The notes: generated by a model not told the origin, from the sequence alone. A DNA stretch of 64,000 bases from Enterobacter sp. SA187 (GCF_001888805.2 NZ_CP019113.1:2914001-2978000), one strand, 5' to 3'. Counted from the first letter of the stretch, positions 18,269 through 27,410 are shown. Made by a program: numbers and translations.

Positions 18269-18899
18269 ATACATCGTTATTGAAGGTCTCGAAGGTGCAG
18301 GGAAAACCACGGCGCGCAACGTCGTGGTGGAAACCCTGGAGCAACTTGGCATCGGCGAGATGATCTTCACCCGCGAGCCGGGCGGCACCCAGCTGGCCGA
18401 AAAACTGCGCAGTCTGGTGCTGGATATTAAATCGGTCGGCGATGAGATCATTAACGATAAAGCCGAAGTGCTGATGTTTTACGCCGCCAGGGTGCAGCTG
18501 GTGGAAACGGTGATCAAACCGGCGCTGGATCGCGGCTGCTGGGTGATTGGCGACCGTCACGATCTCTCCACCCAGGCCTATCAGGGCGGCGGACGGGGCA
18601 TTGATAACGCAATGCTCGCCACGCTACGCGACGCGGTGCTGGGGAGTTTCCGCCCGGATTTAACGCTGTATCTCGACGTCACGCCGGAAGTGGGCCTGAA
18701 ACGCGCCCGCGCCCGCGGTGAACTGGATCGCATCGAGCAGGAGTCGCTGGATTTCTTTAACCGTACCCGTGCGCGCTACCTTGAGCTGGCGGCGCAGGAC
18801 GCAAGCATTAAAACCATCGATGCCACGCAATCTCTGGACGATGTGATCCGCGATATCCGCCACACCGTGACCAGCTGGGTGCGGGAGCAGGGCGCATGA
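18258..18899 (+). CDS. tmk: Thymidylate kinase
   Basis: Tmk phosphorylates dTMP to dTDP. The 213 residues carry the P-loop EGLEGAGKTT near the N-terminus, a DRHDLST segment and the LID-region arginines RARARGELDRIE. The gene starts inside the end of mltG and overlaps holB by 4 bases. Confidence 0.98.
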   Translation: MGSKYIVIEGLEGAGKTTARNVVVETLEQLGIGEMIFTREPGGTQLAEKLRSLVLDIKSVGDEIINDKAEVLMFYAARVQLVETVIKPALDRGCWVIGDRHDLSTQAYQGGGRGIDNAMLATLRDAVLGSFRPDLTLYLDVTPEVGLKRARARGELDRIEQESLDFFNRTRARYLELAAQDASIKTIDATQSLDDVIRDIRHTVTSWVREQGA

Positions 18900-19900
18900 A
18901 ATGGTATCCATGGCTACGCCCGGACTTTGAGCAACTGATTGCCAGCTATCAGACCGGACGCGGACACCATGCGTTATTGATCCATGCGCTGCCCGGCATG
19001 GGGGAAGATGCGCTGATCTACGCCATCACCCGCTATCTGATGTGCCAGCAGCCGGTGGAGCACAAAAGCTGTGGCCAGTGTCGCGGCTGTCAGTTAATGC
19101 AGGCGGGCACCCATCCGGACTATTACGCCCTGACGCCGGAAAAAGGCAAAGCGTCGCTGGGTATTGATGCGGTGCGCGATGTCAGTGAAAAGCTCTATGA
19201 GCACGCCCGGCTGGGCGGCGCGAAAGTGGTGTGGATCAGCGACGCGGCGCTGCTCACCGATGCGGCTGCTAACGCCCTGCTGAAAACGCTCGAAGAGCCA
19301 CCGGCGAACACCTGGTTTTTCCTCGCCTGCCGCGAACCTGCGCGCCTGCTCGCCACCCTGCGCAGCCGCTGCCGTATTCATCATTTATCCCCGCCGTCAG
19401 AAAGCTACGCCAGCGCCTGGCTGGCGCGGGAAACCACCGCCAGCCCTGAGGCCAGCCTTGCGGCGCTGCGTTTATGCGGCGGTGCGCCGGGTGCGGCAGC
19501 GCAACTGTTACAGACTGAAAGCGCCGCCCAGCGGCAGACGCTCTGTACCGCGGTAAATACCGCGCTGGACAGCGCCGACTGGCTCTCTCTGCTGGGCGTG
19601 CTTAATCACGATCAGGTGGCGGAGCGCCTGCACTGGCTGGCCTCGCTGCTGATGGACGCGCTGAAAATGCAGCAGGGCGCGACCCTGCTGACCAACGTCG
19701 ACGCGCAGCCGTTAGTTCACCGTCTGGCGCAGCATCTGCCGACGGCGCGCCTGCAGGCGATCCTCACGGCGGTATTTCAGTGTCGCGGGCAGTTGCTGGA
19801 CGTCACCGGCATAAATCGCGAACTGCTGTTAACCGATCTACTCTTATGCTGGGAGCACTATCTGCAACCGGGCACCGTGCTTCCTGTATCCCACTTCTGA
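18896..19900 (+). CDS. holB: DNA polymerase III delta' subunit
   Basis: HolB is part of the clamp loader of the replicative polymerase. The 334 residues show the AAA+ fold with a degenerate P-loop region (LPGMGEDAL), zinc-binding cysteines (CGQCRGC) and the sensor motif ANALLKTLEEPP. Its length equals that of E. coli. Confidence 0.97.
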   Translation: MKWYPWLRPDFEQLIASYQTGRGHHALLIHALPGMGEDALIYAITRYLMCQQPVEHKSCGQCRGCQLMQAGTHPDYYALTPEKGKASLGIDAVRDVSEKLYEHARLGGAKVVWISDAALLTDAAANALLKTLEEPPANTWFFLACREPARLLATLRSRCRIHHLSPPSESYASAWLARETTASPEASLAALRLCGGAPGAAAQLLQTESAAQRQTLCTAVNTALDSADWLSLLGVLNHDQVAERLHWLASLLMDALKMQQGATLLTNVDAQPLVHRLAQHLPTARLQAILTAVFQCRGQLLDVTGINRELLLTDLLLCWEHYLQPGTVLPVSHF

Positions 19901-19910
19901 AAGAGATCTT

Positions 19911-20705
19911 ATGTTTTTAGTTGACTCACATTGCCATCTTGATGGCCTGGATTATCAATCCCTGCATAAAGACGTTGATGATGTGCTGGCGAAAGCCGCC
20001 GCGCGCGACGTGAAATTTTGTCTGGCGGTCGCCACTACGCTGCCGGGTTACCGTGCCATGCGTGATCTGGTGGGCGAGCGCGATAACGTGGTCTTCTCCT
20101 GCGGCGTGCATCCGCTGAATCAGGACGAGGCTTATGAAGTGGAAACCCTGCGTCAGTGGGCGGCGGAGGAGGGCGTGGTGGCGATGGGCGAGACGGGTCT
20201 CGACTATTTCTACACCCCGGAAACCAAAACGCAGCAGCAGGAATCCTTCCGCAACCACATCCGTATTGGGCGCGAGCTGAACAAGCCGGTGATCGTCCAT
20301 ACGCGCGATGCCCGCGAAGATACGCTGGCTATTCTGCGCGAAGAAAAGGTGACGGATTGCGGGGGTGTACTACACTGCTTCACTGAAGACAAAGAAACAG
20401 CCGGTAAATTGTTGGACATGGGCTTCTATATCTCATTTTCCGGGATTGTCACTTTCCGTAACGCGGAGCAGCTCAGAGATGCCGCGCGTTACATACCGCT
20501 CGACAGGCTGCTGGTGGAAACGGATTCGCCGTATCTGGCCCCGGTTCCCCATCGTGGTAAAGAAAACCAGCCTGCGATGACCCGCGATGTCGCGGAGTAC
20601 ATGGCGGTACTGAAAGGTGTTCCGGTTGAAGAACTGGCGCAACAAACGACACAAAACTTTGCCAGACTCTTCCATATCGACCCTGCCCGCCTGCAATTTT
20701 CCTGA
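19911..20705 (+). CDS. ycfH: TatD-family metal-dependent hydrolase YcfH
   Basis: The 264-residue TIM-barrel protein has the TatD-family metal ligands: DSHCHLD at the start, GETGLDYFY, VIHTRDA, HCFT and ETDSPYL. Family members are metal-dependent nucleases or deoxyribonucleases; the role of YcfH itself is not established. It is the last gene of the pabC-holB cluster, 10 bp after holB. Confidence 0.94.
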   Translation: MFLVDSHCHLDGLDYQSLHKDVDDVLAKAAARDVKFCLAVATTLPGYRAMRDLVGERDNVVFSCGVHPLNQDEAYEVETLRQWAAEEGVVAMGETGLDYFYTPETKTQQQESFRNHIRIGRELNKPVIVHTRDAREDTLAILREEKVTDCGGVLHCFTEDKETAGKLLDMGFYISFSGIVTFRNAEQLRDAARYIPLDRLLVETDSPYLAPVPHRGKENQPAMTRDVAEYMAVLKGVPVEELAQQTTQNFARLFHIDPARLQFS

Positions 20706-20753
20706 TCGCACAGTTTTTTTAAAGCTCGTAATTAATAGGCTTTGCGAGTAAAG

Positions 20754-20789
20754 TTCACCGCCTCAAACGGGGCGGTGACACTCTTTTTT
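20754..20789 (+). terminator. Probable terminator after ycfH
   Basis: TCACCGCC and GGCGGTGA form an 8-bp stem with an 8-base loop, followed by CACTCTTTTTT. The final T residues run into the TTGACA of an upstream ptsG-side promoter. Confidence 0.55.
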
Positions 20790-20818
20790 GACACATTCAG
20801 ACAAGACTTTTGTAAAAT
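20788..20818 (+). promoter_or_regulatory. Upstream sigma-70-like promoter of ptsG
   Basis: TTGACA is followed after 17 bases by TGTAAA (or TAAAAT, two bases further on). It is about 80 bases upstream of the CRP/Mlc-controlled start and could be a second ptsG promoter. Confidence 0.45.
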
Positions 20819-20847
20819 AGTGCAAGTTTTAAGAACGGTCCTGGCTG

Positions 20848-20904
20848 AAACGTGATAGCCGTCAAACAATGTTACGCTGATTTATTTTACTCTGCGTAAT
20901 AAAT
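20848..20904 (+). promoter_or_regulatory. ptsG control region: CRP site and Mlc operator
   Basis: CGTGA-N6-TCAAA, centred near 20858, is the same half-conserved CRP site seen before E. coli ptsG. The AT-rich element at 20881-20904 is almost the E. coli Mlc operator. If transcription starts near 20899, about 40 bases from the CRP centre, the Mlc site covers the start, as in E. coli. Glucose uptake would then be activated by cAMP-CRP and repressed by Mlc. Confidence 0.75.
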
Positions 20905-20974
20905 AAAGGGCGCTTAGATGTCCCGTCCAGGGCGCGGTTCTCCCCCCGCGCCAATGCGTGAAAACGTAAAAAAA

Positions 20975-21006
20975 AGCACAAATACTCAGGAGCACTCTCA
21001 ATTATG
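20975..21006 (+). promoter_or_regulatory. ptsG ribosome-binding region, SgrS small-RNA target
   Basis: The bases just before the ptsG ATG, including ACTCAGGAGCACTCTC, are almost identical to the E. coli stretch that pairs with the small RNA SgrS during sugar-phosphate stress. The AGGAG ribosome site lies inside it. SgrS is not in this window, so the pairing is inferred from conservation. Confidence 0.6.
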
Positions 21007-22437
21007 TTTAAGAATGCATTTGCTAACCTGCAGAAGGTCGGTAAATCACTGATGCTGCCAGTATCCGTACTGCCTATCGCAGGTATCCTGCTGGGCGTCG
21101 GTTCGGCAAACTTCAGCTGGCTGCCAGAAGTTGTTTCCCATGTCATGGCTGAAGCGGGCGGTTCCGTTTTTGCTAACATGCCGCTGATCTTCGCTATCGG
21201 TGTTGCGCTGGGCTTCACCAATAACGACGGCGTTTCTGCGCTGGCCTCTGTGGTCGCTTACGGCATCATGGTGAAAACCATGGCGGTGGTAGCGCCGCTG
21301 GTGCTGCATTTACCTGCTGAAGAAATCGCGGCTAAACACCTGGCGGATACCGGTGTTCTGGGCGGGATCATCTCCGGTGCGATAGCGGCCTACATGTTTA
21401 ACCGCTTCTACCGTATCAAGCTCCCTGAATATCTGGGCTTCTTTGCGGGCAAGCGCTTCGTGCCGATCATCTCTGGTCTGGCTGCGATCGTAATGGGCAT
21501 CGTGCTGTCCTTCATCTGGCCGCCAATCGGTACCGCTATTCAGACCTTCTCTCAGTGGGCTGCTTATCAGAACCCGGTCGTGGCGTTCGGTATCTACGGC
21601 TTCATTGAGCGCTGCCTGGTGCCGTTCGGTCTGCACCACATCTGGAACGTTCCTTTCCAGATGCAGATTGGTGAATACACCAACGCCGCAGGTCAGGTAT
21701 TCCACGGTGACATTCCGCGCTACATGGCAGGCGACCCGACTGCGGGTAAACTGTCCGGCGGCTTCCTGTTCAAAATGTACGGTCTGCCGGCTGCAGCAAT
21801 CGCGATCTGGCACTCAGCGAAACCTGAGAACCGTGCGAAAGTGGGCGGTATCATGATCTCCGCTGCGCTGACCTCGTTCCTGACCGGTATCACCGAGCCA
21901 ATCGAATTCTCCTTCATGTTCGTGGCGCCGGTGCTGTACGCAATCCATGCGGTACTGGCTGGTCTGGCCTTCCCGATCTGTATCCTGCTGGGTATGCGTG
22001 ACGGTACGTCCTTCTCCCACGGTCTGATCGACTTCGTGGTACTGAGCGGCAACGGCAGCAACCTGTGGCTGTTCCCGGTTGTGGGTCTGTGCTACGCGGC
22101 GGTGTACTACACCGTGTTCCGTGTGCTGATTAAAGCGCTGGATCTGAAAACCCCGGGTCGTGAAGACGCAACCGAAGACGCAAAAGCGACCGGCACCAGC
22201 GAAATGGCTCCGGCTCTGGTATCGGCTTTCGGCGGTAAAGATAACATCACTAACCTGGATGCCTGCATTACACGTCTGCGTGTAAGCGTGGCTGACGTTG
22301 CTAAAGTGGATCAGGCTGGCCTGAAGAAACTGGGCGCGGCAGGTGTGGTGGTTGCAGGTTCCGGCGTTCAGGCAATTTTCGGTACCAAATCCGATAACCT
22401 GAAAACCGAGATGGATGAATACATCCGCAACCACTAA
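21004..22437 (+). CDS. ptsG: PTS glucose transporter subunit IIBC
   Basis: PtsG imports glucose and phosphorylates it to glucose-6-phosphate, using phosphate relayed by EIIA-Glc (Crr). The 477 residues match E. coli length. The membrane IIC domain (about 1-388) contains the GITEPIEFSF motif near the sugar site. The C-terminal IIB domain has the phosphorylated cysteine in LDACITRLR (Cys421). CRP, Mlc and SgrS sites lie upstream and a strong terminator downstream. Confidence 0.98.
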   Translation: MFKNAFANLQKVGKSLMLPVSVLPIAGILLGVGSANFSWLPEVVSHVMAEAGGSVFANMPLIFAIGVALGFTNNDGVSALASVVAYGIMVKTMAVVAPLVLHLPAEEIAAKHLADTGVLGGIISGAIAAYMFNRFYRIKLPEYLGFFAGKRFVPIISGLAAIVMGIVLSFIWPPIGTAIQTFSQWAAYQNPVVAFGIYGFIERCLVPFGLHHIWNVPFQMQIGEYTNAAGQVFHGDIPRYMAGDPTAGKLSGGFLFKMYGLPAAAIAIWHSAKPENRAKVGGIMISAALTSFLTGITEPIEFSFMFVAPVLYAIHAVLAGLAFPICILLGMRDGTSFSHGLIDFVVLSGNGSNLWLFPVVGLCYAAVYYTVFRVLIKALDLKTPGREDATEDAKATGTSEMAPALVSAFGGKDNITNLDACITRLRVSVADVAKVDQAGLKKLGAAGVVVAGSGVQAIFGTKSDNLKTEMDEYIRNH

Positions 22438-22458
22438 GAAATAGTCTGGGGAGACTGA

Positions 22459-22482
22459 GGGAGCCGAATGGCTCCCTTTTTT
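22459..22482 (+). terminator. Terminator after ptsG
   Basis: GGGAGCC-GAAT-GGCTCCC is a perfect 7-bp stem followed directly by six T residues. Confidence 0.9.
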
Positions 22483-22500
22483 ACGTCTGGTGAATGTGAA

Positions 22501-22688
22501 GCCGGGTGGCGCTTCGCTGACGCTGGCCTGGGGACTGGGATTGTGCCGGGTGGCGCTTCGCTTACGCCGGCCTACATACCGGGAACTGTGCCGGGTGGCG
22601 CTTCGCTTACACCGGCCTACATACCGGGACCGGCCTACATTTATGGGGTTTGGTTACTGTAGGCCCGGCAAGCTTGCGCCGCCGGGCA
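22501..22688. repeat. REP cluster between ptsG and fhuE
   Basis: Three same-direction units beginning GCCGGGTGGCGCTTCGCT start at 22501, 22545 and 22590. The second and third form a 45-bp tandem repeat that is almost identical. A short fragment ACCGGCCTACAT follows at 22629. An inverted unit, GTAGGCCCGGCAAGC..., lies at 22659-22688. Inverted pairing of GTAG-headed palindromes is typical of enterobacterial REP/BIME elements. It lies between convergent genes, the usual place. Confidence 0.85.
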
Positions 22689-22706
22689 AGTCATTTACGC
22701 GGAGTA

Positions 22707-24902
22707 TCAGAAGCTGTAGTTCGCGCTAACCGAGAAGTTACGCGGCTCGCCGAACACATAGGTGCGGCTGTTGACGTTGGTTTCGTAGGTTTTATCGAAC
22801 AGGTTATCCAGATTCGCCTGCACCGAAAGCGCTTTGGTCACGTGATAACGGGCGAACAGATCCACCAGCGCGTAGCTGCCTTGTTCTGAACGCAGCGTGC
22901 CGCTGGCAACAGGTACATCAGCCCATGTGTGGTTCTGCCAGTTCACGCCACCGCCGACCGTCAGGTCCTGCAGCATCGGCAGGCGATAGCTGGTGAACAT
23001 TTTCACCGATGTGCGCGGCAGATCTGAGTTTACCGCGACACCTTCGCTGTCTTCCGCCACATAACGCGTTGCGCCGAAGGACATCTGCCAGTTGTCCGTC
23101 AGTGCGCCGTTCACTTCAAATTCAACGCCGCGGCTGACGGTACCATTCGCTTCACGATATGCGGTTTCCCCGTTGCTGCCGGGAACCACGCCGCCTGTGG
23201 ACTGCGCCAGATGATCCTGCTCAATGCGGAATACTGCCAGCGAAGTCGTCAGGCGGCTGTTCATCCAGTCAGCTTTCACACCCGCTTCGTAGTTGTTACC
23301 GGTGATCGGCGACAGGTATTTACCCTGACTATCACGTTGCGTCTGCGGCTGGAAAATCGAGGTATAGCTGGCATAGGTGGACCAGGTATCGTTGATGTCA
23401 AACACCACGCCCGCATACGGCGAAGTATTGTTCTTCTCCAGATCCTGGGTCAGGGTATGCAGCGTGTAATTGGTATAGCGCGCGCCCATAATGAGGTGCA
23501 GCGGATCCGCCAGCGAAATGCGGGTCGCCATATACGCGGATTTCTGACGCACCGTATCTTCCTGCGCGAGGCTCAACGGCGACCAGTCGGTTTCCGGGAA
23601 GTTACCGGTATAATCGCTGTAGTTGCCTAACTGCGTATCGCCGATGTTCTCCCACGAGCTGTAATAGATATTGTGCTGTTTAGTGTAATTGGTGCCCACC
23701 ATCAGCTCATGCTGACGACCAAAGAGTTCGTAATTGCCGTTAGCAAAGGTATCGATGGCATCCACTTTACGCTTGCCGGTGTTGTAGCCGGTGCCGCCAA
23801 CAAAGGGATAGGACGCGCCATACGGGCTGACCATCAGGCCGGTGGTTTTATCAACCTGGCCGTCCAGATACAGCGCCTTGCTGTCGAGCTCAGTTTCGGT
23901 ATGCGTACCGTTTACCGTAAGCTGCCAGTTATCGCCCAGCTTTTGCTTCAGAGTGACAAAAGTACGCTGCGTTTCGGTATCGCTGTAGGCCCAGTCAGGC
24001 GCCGTACTGTCGCTGCGATCGGCCTTGATTTTGCTGCCGTCGGTATACCAGCGCGGCAGGCCGCCCCAGGTCTGATGGTCAGTGTTGTTTTCCTGATAAT
24101 CGTAACCCACGGAGAACGCCGTGGCGTCAGTGAGATCGGCATCCAGCACGCCGTAGAAGAATTTTTTCTTCTGACCGTAATGATCCAGCCAGCTGTCCTT
24201 ATCCTGATAGCCCGCCACCATACGACCACGGATGTTACCGTTTTCGGTAAGCGGGGTGGAGAGATCCGCCACGTAACGTTGCTTGTTCCAGCTGCCGTAC
24301 TCTGCGCTGACGTTGGTGGTGAATTCACGGCTGTCAGCGTGCTTACGCACCATATTAATCGCCGCAGAAGGGTTGCCGGAACCGGTCGTCAGACCATTCG
24401 CGCCGCGCACCACTTCAATACGCTCATACATAGCGGTATCCGACATCGCATCGCCCAGGTTCCAGCGGGATTCAAACAGCGTCGGAATGCCATCGACCAT
24501 ATAGTTGTCGATCAGAAAACCGCGGGAATAGAAGGTGCTGCGATCGGAATCCGCCACGCTCTCAGAAATACCGATGGTATTTTTCAGCACGTCGCCCAGC
24601 GACTCCAGCTTCTGATCTTTCATCCGCTGTTCGCTGACCAGCGTCACCGACTGCGGAATATCGCGCTGAACCAGCAGCATTTTGGTGCCGGAGGCGGTGG
24701 TTTTAACGCTGTAATCTTCACTTTCTGTGGCTGCCGTCGTGCCTGAGGACGAACCATCGACAACCAGCGTATCTTCCGGCGCTGCCGTGGTGGCCGCAAA
24801 GCCCGCCGCTGGCGTCAGTGCAAAAGCAATACAAACCGCCAGCAGTGACGGATGAGTGGCAGGCGGACGTTGTCCGTCCCTGGCGTGAACGGTGAAAGAC
24901 AT
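22707..24902 (-). CDS. fhuE: TonB-dependent ferric-siderophore receptor FhuE
   Basis: FhuE is the outer-membrane receptor for ferric coprogen, rhodotorulic acid and ferrioxamine B, energised by TonB. The 731-residue sequence aligns along its length with E. coli FhuE (729 aa) and sits at the same locus. A signal peptide (to about AGFA) is followed by a probable TonB box (EDTLVV), the plug domain (DIPQSVTLVSEQRM...) and a beta-barrel ending in aromatic Phe (NYSF). The start is the ATG at 24902, six bases from AAGGG; the adjacent ATG at 24905 and one at 24935 are alternatives. Sequence identity to E. coli is moderate, typical of a receptor under selection. Confidence 0.93.
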   Translation of the reverse strand: MSFTVHARDGQRPPATHPSLLAVCIAFALTPAAGFAATTAAPEDTLVVDGSSSGTTAATESEDYSVKTTASGTKMLLVQRDIPQSVTLVSEQRMKDQKLESLGDVLKNTIGISESVADSDRSTFYSRGFLIDNYMVDGIPTLFESRWNLGDAMSDTAMYERIEVVRGANGLTTGSGNPSAAINMVRKHADSREFTTNVSAEYGSWNKQRYVADLSTPLTENGNIRGRMVAGYQDKDSWLDHYGQKKKFFYGVLDADLTDATAFSVGYDYQENNTDHQTWGGLPRWYTDGSKIKADRSDSTAPDWAYSDTETQRTFVTLKQKLGDNWQLTVNGTHTETELDSKALYLDGQVDKTTGLMVSPYGASYPFVGGTGYNTGKRKVDAIDTFANGNYELFGRQHELMVGTNYTKQHNIYYSSWENIGDTQLGNYSDYTGNFPETDWSPLSLAQEDTVRQKSAYMATRISLADPLHLIMGARYTNYTLHTLTQDLEKNNTSPYAGVVFDINDTWSTYASYTSIFQPQTQRDSQGKYLSPITGNNYEAGVKADWMNSRLTTSLAVFRIEQDHLAQSTGGVVPGSNGETAYREANGTVSRGVEFEVNGALTDNWQMSFGATRYVAEDSEGVAVNSDLPRTSVKMFTSYRLPMLQDLTVGGGVNWQNHTWADVPVASGTLRSEQGSYALVDLFARYHVTKALSVQANLDNLFDKTYETNVNSRTYVFGEPRNFSVSANYSF

Positions 24903-25207
24903 CATTAACCCTTCTGAGTGTTGGTCATAAAGCACCCCGTCAATACGTTGTCGGCGCGGTGCAGGATAGTTAATTATTCAGTTATGAAACGCGCATGGAA
25001 ATGCAAATGCGAAATATACGCATTACAGTTCACCCTGTAAACAGATGTAATATTTATTAATGAAACCCGGTTTTACTCAGCACGATGAACAGGGGGATGA
25101 CATAAGCTTTCGGCAGGGTAAGAAAATGAGGTTTATAGTTGAAACATCAGGAGATTGTCACTCATACTCTCTGGCAATATTATGCAGTCATAAAGAAGGA
25201 AGACGAC
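24903..25207. promoter_or_regulatory. fhuE-hinT divergent region with weak operator candidates
   Basis: The 305-base AT-rich gap must hold the fhuE and hinT promoters. An inverted repeat AATGCG-N7-CGCATT lies at 25006-25024. GATAGTTAATTATTCAGTT at 24965-24983 only weakly resembles a Fur box. Iron control of fhuE is expected from E. coli, but I do not see a clear Fur site. Confidence 0.4.
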
Positions 25208-25567
25208 ATGGCAGAAGAAACTATTTTCAGTAAAATTATTCGTCGCGAAATTCCGTCGGATATTGTCTGGCAGGATGAGCTGGTCACCGCGTTCCGCGAC
25301 ATTTCCCCACAGGCTCCTGTACACATTTTGATTGTGCCGAATATTCTGATCCCGACCATCAACGACGCCACCGAAGCCCATGAGCAAGCGCTGGGCCGCA
25401 TGATGACCGTCGCGGCGAAAATCGCAAAGCAGGAAGGCATTGCCGAGGACGGTTACCGCCTGATCATGAACTGCAATCGTCATGGCGGCCAGGAGGTCTA
25501 TCATATTCACCTGCATCTGGTCGGGGGCCATGCCCTGGGTCCTATGCTGTCTCACAAAGGCCGCTAA
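25208..25567 (+). CDS. hinT: HIT-family purine nucleoside phosphoramidase HinT
   Basis: HinT hydrolyses AMP-lysine and other adenosine phosphoramidates. The 119-residue product has the histidine triad HIHLHLVGGH near the C-terminus. The start MAEETIFSKII at 25208 matches E. coli, with GAAGGA upstream. It is separated from ycfL by one base, so the two are probably co-translated. Confidence 0.97.
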   Translation: MAEETIFSKIIRREIPSDIVWQDELVTAFRDISPQAPVHILIVPNILIPTINDATEAHEQALGRMMTVAAKIAKQEGIAEDGYRLIMNCNRHGGQEVYHIHLHLVGGHALGPMLSHKGR

Positions 25568-25568
25568 G

Positions 25569-25943
25569 ATGACCAAAGGGCGTACTGCCGTATTACTGGC
25601 GGCGATTTTACTTGCCGGATGCAGCGCAAAACCGGCGATCCCGGTCAGCGATGAGCAAACGCTGGTGATGGAGTCAACCGTCCTCGCGGCGGGGATCTCC
25701 GCCGAAAAACCGGAATTATCCCGCTCGGAAATTCAGTCTTCTGCGTCCTCAACTCTCTACAATGAAAGAAACGTGCCGGTAACGGTTAACTATCGTTTTT
25801 ACTGGTATGACGCCAGAGGCCTTGAAATGCATCCGCTGGAAGCGCCGCGAACCGTCACTGTGCCTGCACACGCATCGGTGACGCTTTATGGCAGCGCCAA
25901 CTACCTGGGCGCACATAAAGTGCGGCTCTATCTCTATTTATAA
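25569..25943 (+). CDS. ycfL: Lipoprotein YcfL
   Basis: The 124-residue product starts with a lipoprotein signal, AAILLAGC (lipid-modified cysteine about residue 18). It continues with the DUF1425/YcfL domain, which is very similar to E. coli (STLYNERNVPVTVNYRFYWYDARGLEMHPLE). Its function is not established. It lies directly before lpoB, which encodes another outer-membrane lipoprotein. Confidence 0.93.
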   Translation: MTKGRTAVLLAAILLAGCSAKPAIPVSDEQTLVMESTVLAAGISAEKPELSRSEIQSSASSTLYNERNVPVTVNYRFYWYDARGLEMHPLEAPRTVTVPAHASVTLYGSANYLGAHKVRLYLYL

Positions 25944-25955
25944 GGGGTGATTTGA

Positions 25956-26600
25956 ATGAGAATGATGGGACGTTACGCCCTGCTTGCCACACTGGCATTG
26001 ATCCTGACCGGCTGTCAGATTAATCAGGAACAACCCGCGCCGGTCGACCAGGCGACGCCGGTACCGGAACAACCGACCACGCCGCAGCAACCGCTGCCGA
26101 CCGTGCCGTCAGTACCGACCATCCCGTCACAGCCAGGGCCGATTGAGCATCAGGACGAAACCGTGCAGCCGACGCCGCGCGTACGTCACTACGACTGGTC
26201 CGGCGCGATTTCGCCGATGGTCAGCAAAATGCTGCAGGCGAGCGGCGCGGCAGGCGGCAGCGTGCTGCTGGTGGACAGCGTCAATAACCGCACCAACGGC
26301 TCGCTCAATACCGGCGAAGGCACCGATGCGCTGCGCAATGCGCTGGCGAACAACGGCAAATTCACGCTGGTATCCGCGCAGCAGCTGGGCGTCGCCAAAC
26401 AGCAATTGGGGTTATCCCCGCAGGACAGTCTCGGCACCCGCAGCAAAGCCATCGGCATCGCCCGTAACGTTGGCGCGCAGTATGTACTCTATTCCAGCGC
26501 CAGCGGCAACGTTAACGCCCCGACCCTGCAAATGCAGCTGATGCTGGTACAGACTGGCGAGATCGTCTGGTCAGGTAAAGGCAGCGTTGCACAACAATAA
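25956..26600 (+). CDS. lpoB: Penicillin-binding protein activator LpoB
   Basis: LpoB is an outer-membrane lipoprotein that reaches through the periplasm to activate PBP1B. The 214 residues show the lipobox LILTGCQ, a disordered linker of about 50 residues rich in Pro, Gln and Thr, and a C-terminal globular domain with LVDSVNNRTNGSL. The 3' end overlaps the thiK start by 14 bases. Confidence 0.96.
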   Translation: MRMMGRYALLATLALILTGCQINQEQPAPVDQATPVPEQPTTPQQPLPTVPSVPTIPSQPGPIEHQDETVQPTPRVRHYDWSGAISPMVSKMLQASGAAGGSVLLVDSVNNRTNGSLNTGEGTDALRNALANNGKFTLVSAQQLGVAKQQLGLSPQDSLGTRSKAIGIARNVGAQYVLYSSASGNVNAPTLQMQLMLVQTGEIVWSGKGSVAQQ

Positions 26601-27399
26601 ACCTGAGCGTGACGCTATTCTGTCACGCTATTTTCCGCAGTTTACGCCCGCCGCAGATCAGACAACGTCCGGTCTGTCCGGCGGGAGTATCATTATTGAA
26701 CGCGGGCAGCAGCGTCTGGTGCTCCGTTTCCGTCACGCGGCCACCCCCGCCGCGCCTTTTCTGCGTCAGTATCATGTCCTGAAACGTCTCCCTGTTTCGC
26801 TTGCGCCACAGCCGCTGCGTTACGGTGAAGGCTGGATGGCCGTCGATTTTCTGCGCGGTGAGGTAAAAACTGCGCTACCGGCTACCGATGCGCTGGCAGA
26901 GGTGTTGTATCATCTGCACCAGCAGCCCTGTTTTGGCTGGCGCATTACGCTGCTGCCGCTGCTTGAAGGCTACTGGCAACAGGCCGCGCCCGCGCGACGC
27001 ACGCCGTTCTGGTTGCGGCAACTGAAAAGGCTGCGCAAACAGAGGGAGCCGCGCGTGCTGCGGCTGGCGCCGCTGCATATGGATGTCCACGCGGGCAATC
27101 TGGTGCACAGTGCGCAGGGGCTGCGGCTGATCGACTGGGAGTACGCGGGAGATGGCGATATCGCCCTTGAGCTGGCCTCAGTGTGGATGGATGACGCCGC
27201 GCGACAGGGGCTGGTGGCGGATTATGCCCGCCGGGCCAGCATCGATCCCATCATGTTACAGCGGCAGGTGCGGCGCTGGCGGCCCTGGGTGATGATGCTG
27301 ATGGCGGGCTGGTACGAGTACCGCTGGCAACAGACGGGCGAACAACAATTTATAACGCTGGCCGATGAAATATGGCGCCAGTTGCAGACTAAAGGATAA
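26587..27399 (+). CDS. thiK: Thiamine kinase
   Basis: ThiK phosphorylates salvaged thiamine. The 270-residue protein has the aminoglycoside-phosphotransferase fold with HMDVHAGNL (catalytic Asp) and LIDWEYAGDGD (metal-binding Asp). The proposed start is TTG at 26587 inside the end of lpoB, with AAAGG before it; the N-terminus differs from E. coli by a few residues, so the exact start is uncertain. Confidence 0.92.
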   Translation: MHNNKPERDAILSRYFPQFTPAADQTTSGLSGGSIIIERGQQRLVLRFRHAATPAAPFLRQYHVLKRLPVSLAPQPLRYGEGWMAVDFLRGEVKTALPATDALAEVLYHLHQQPCFGWRITLLPLLEGYWQQAAPARRTPFWLRQLKRLRKQREPRVLRLAPLHMDVHAGNLVHSAQGLRLIDWEYAGDGDIALELASVWMDDAARQGLVADYARRASIDPIMLQRQVRRWRPWVMMLMAGWYEYRWQQTGEQQFITLADEIWRQLQTKG

Positions 27400-27410
27400 G
27401 AGAGGTCAGT

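Noticed and set aside
22468..22662. Open frame with repeated PGGASLTPAYIPG
   Set aside because: It is the translation of the REP cluster; the repetition comes from the DNA palindromes.
23673..24746. 357-codon open frame antisense to fhuE
   Set aside because: It lies entirely within the well-supported receptor gene and has no homology signal.
22441..25207. Possible insertion sequence around fhuE
   Set aside because: fhuE is at its normal E. coli locus, no transposase or long terminal repeats are present, and the repeats are REP units.
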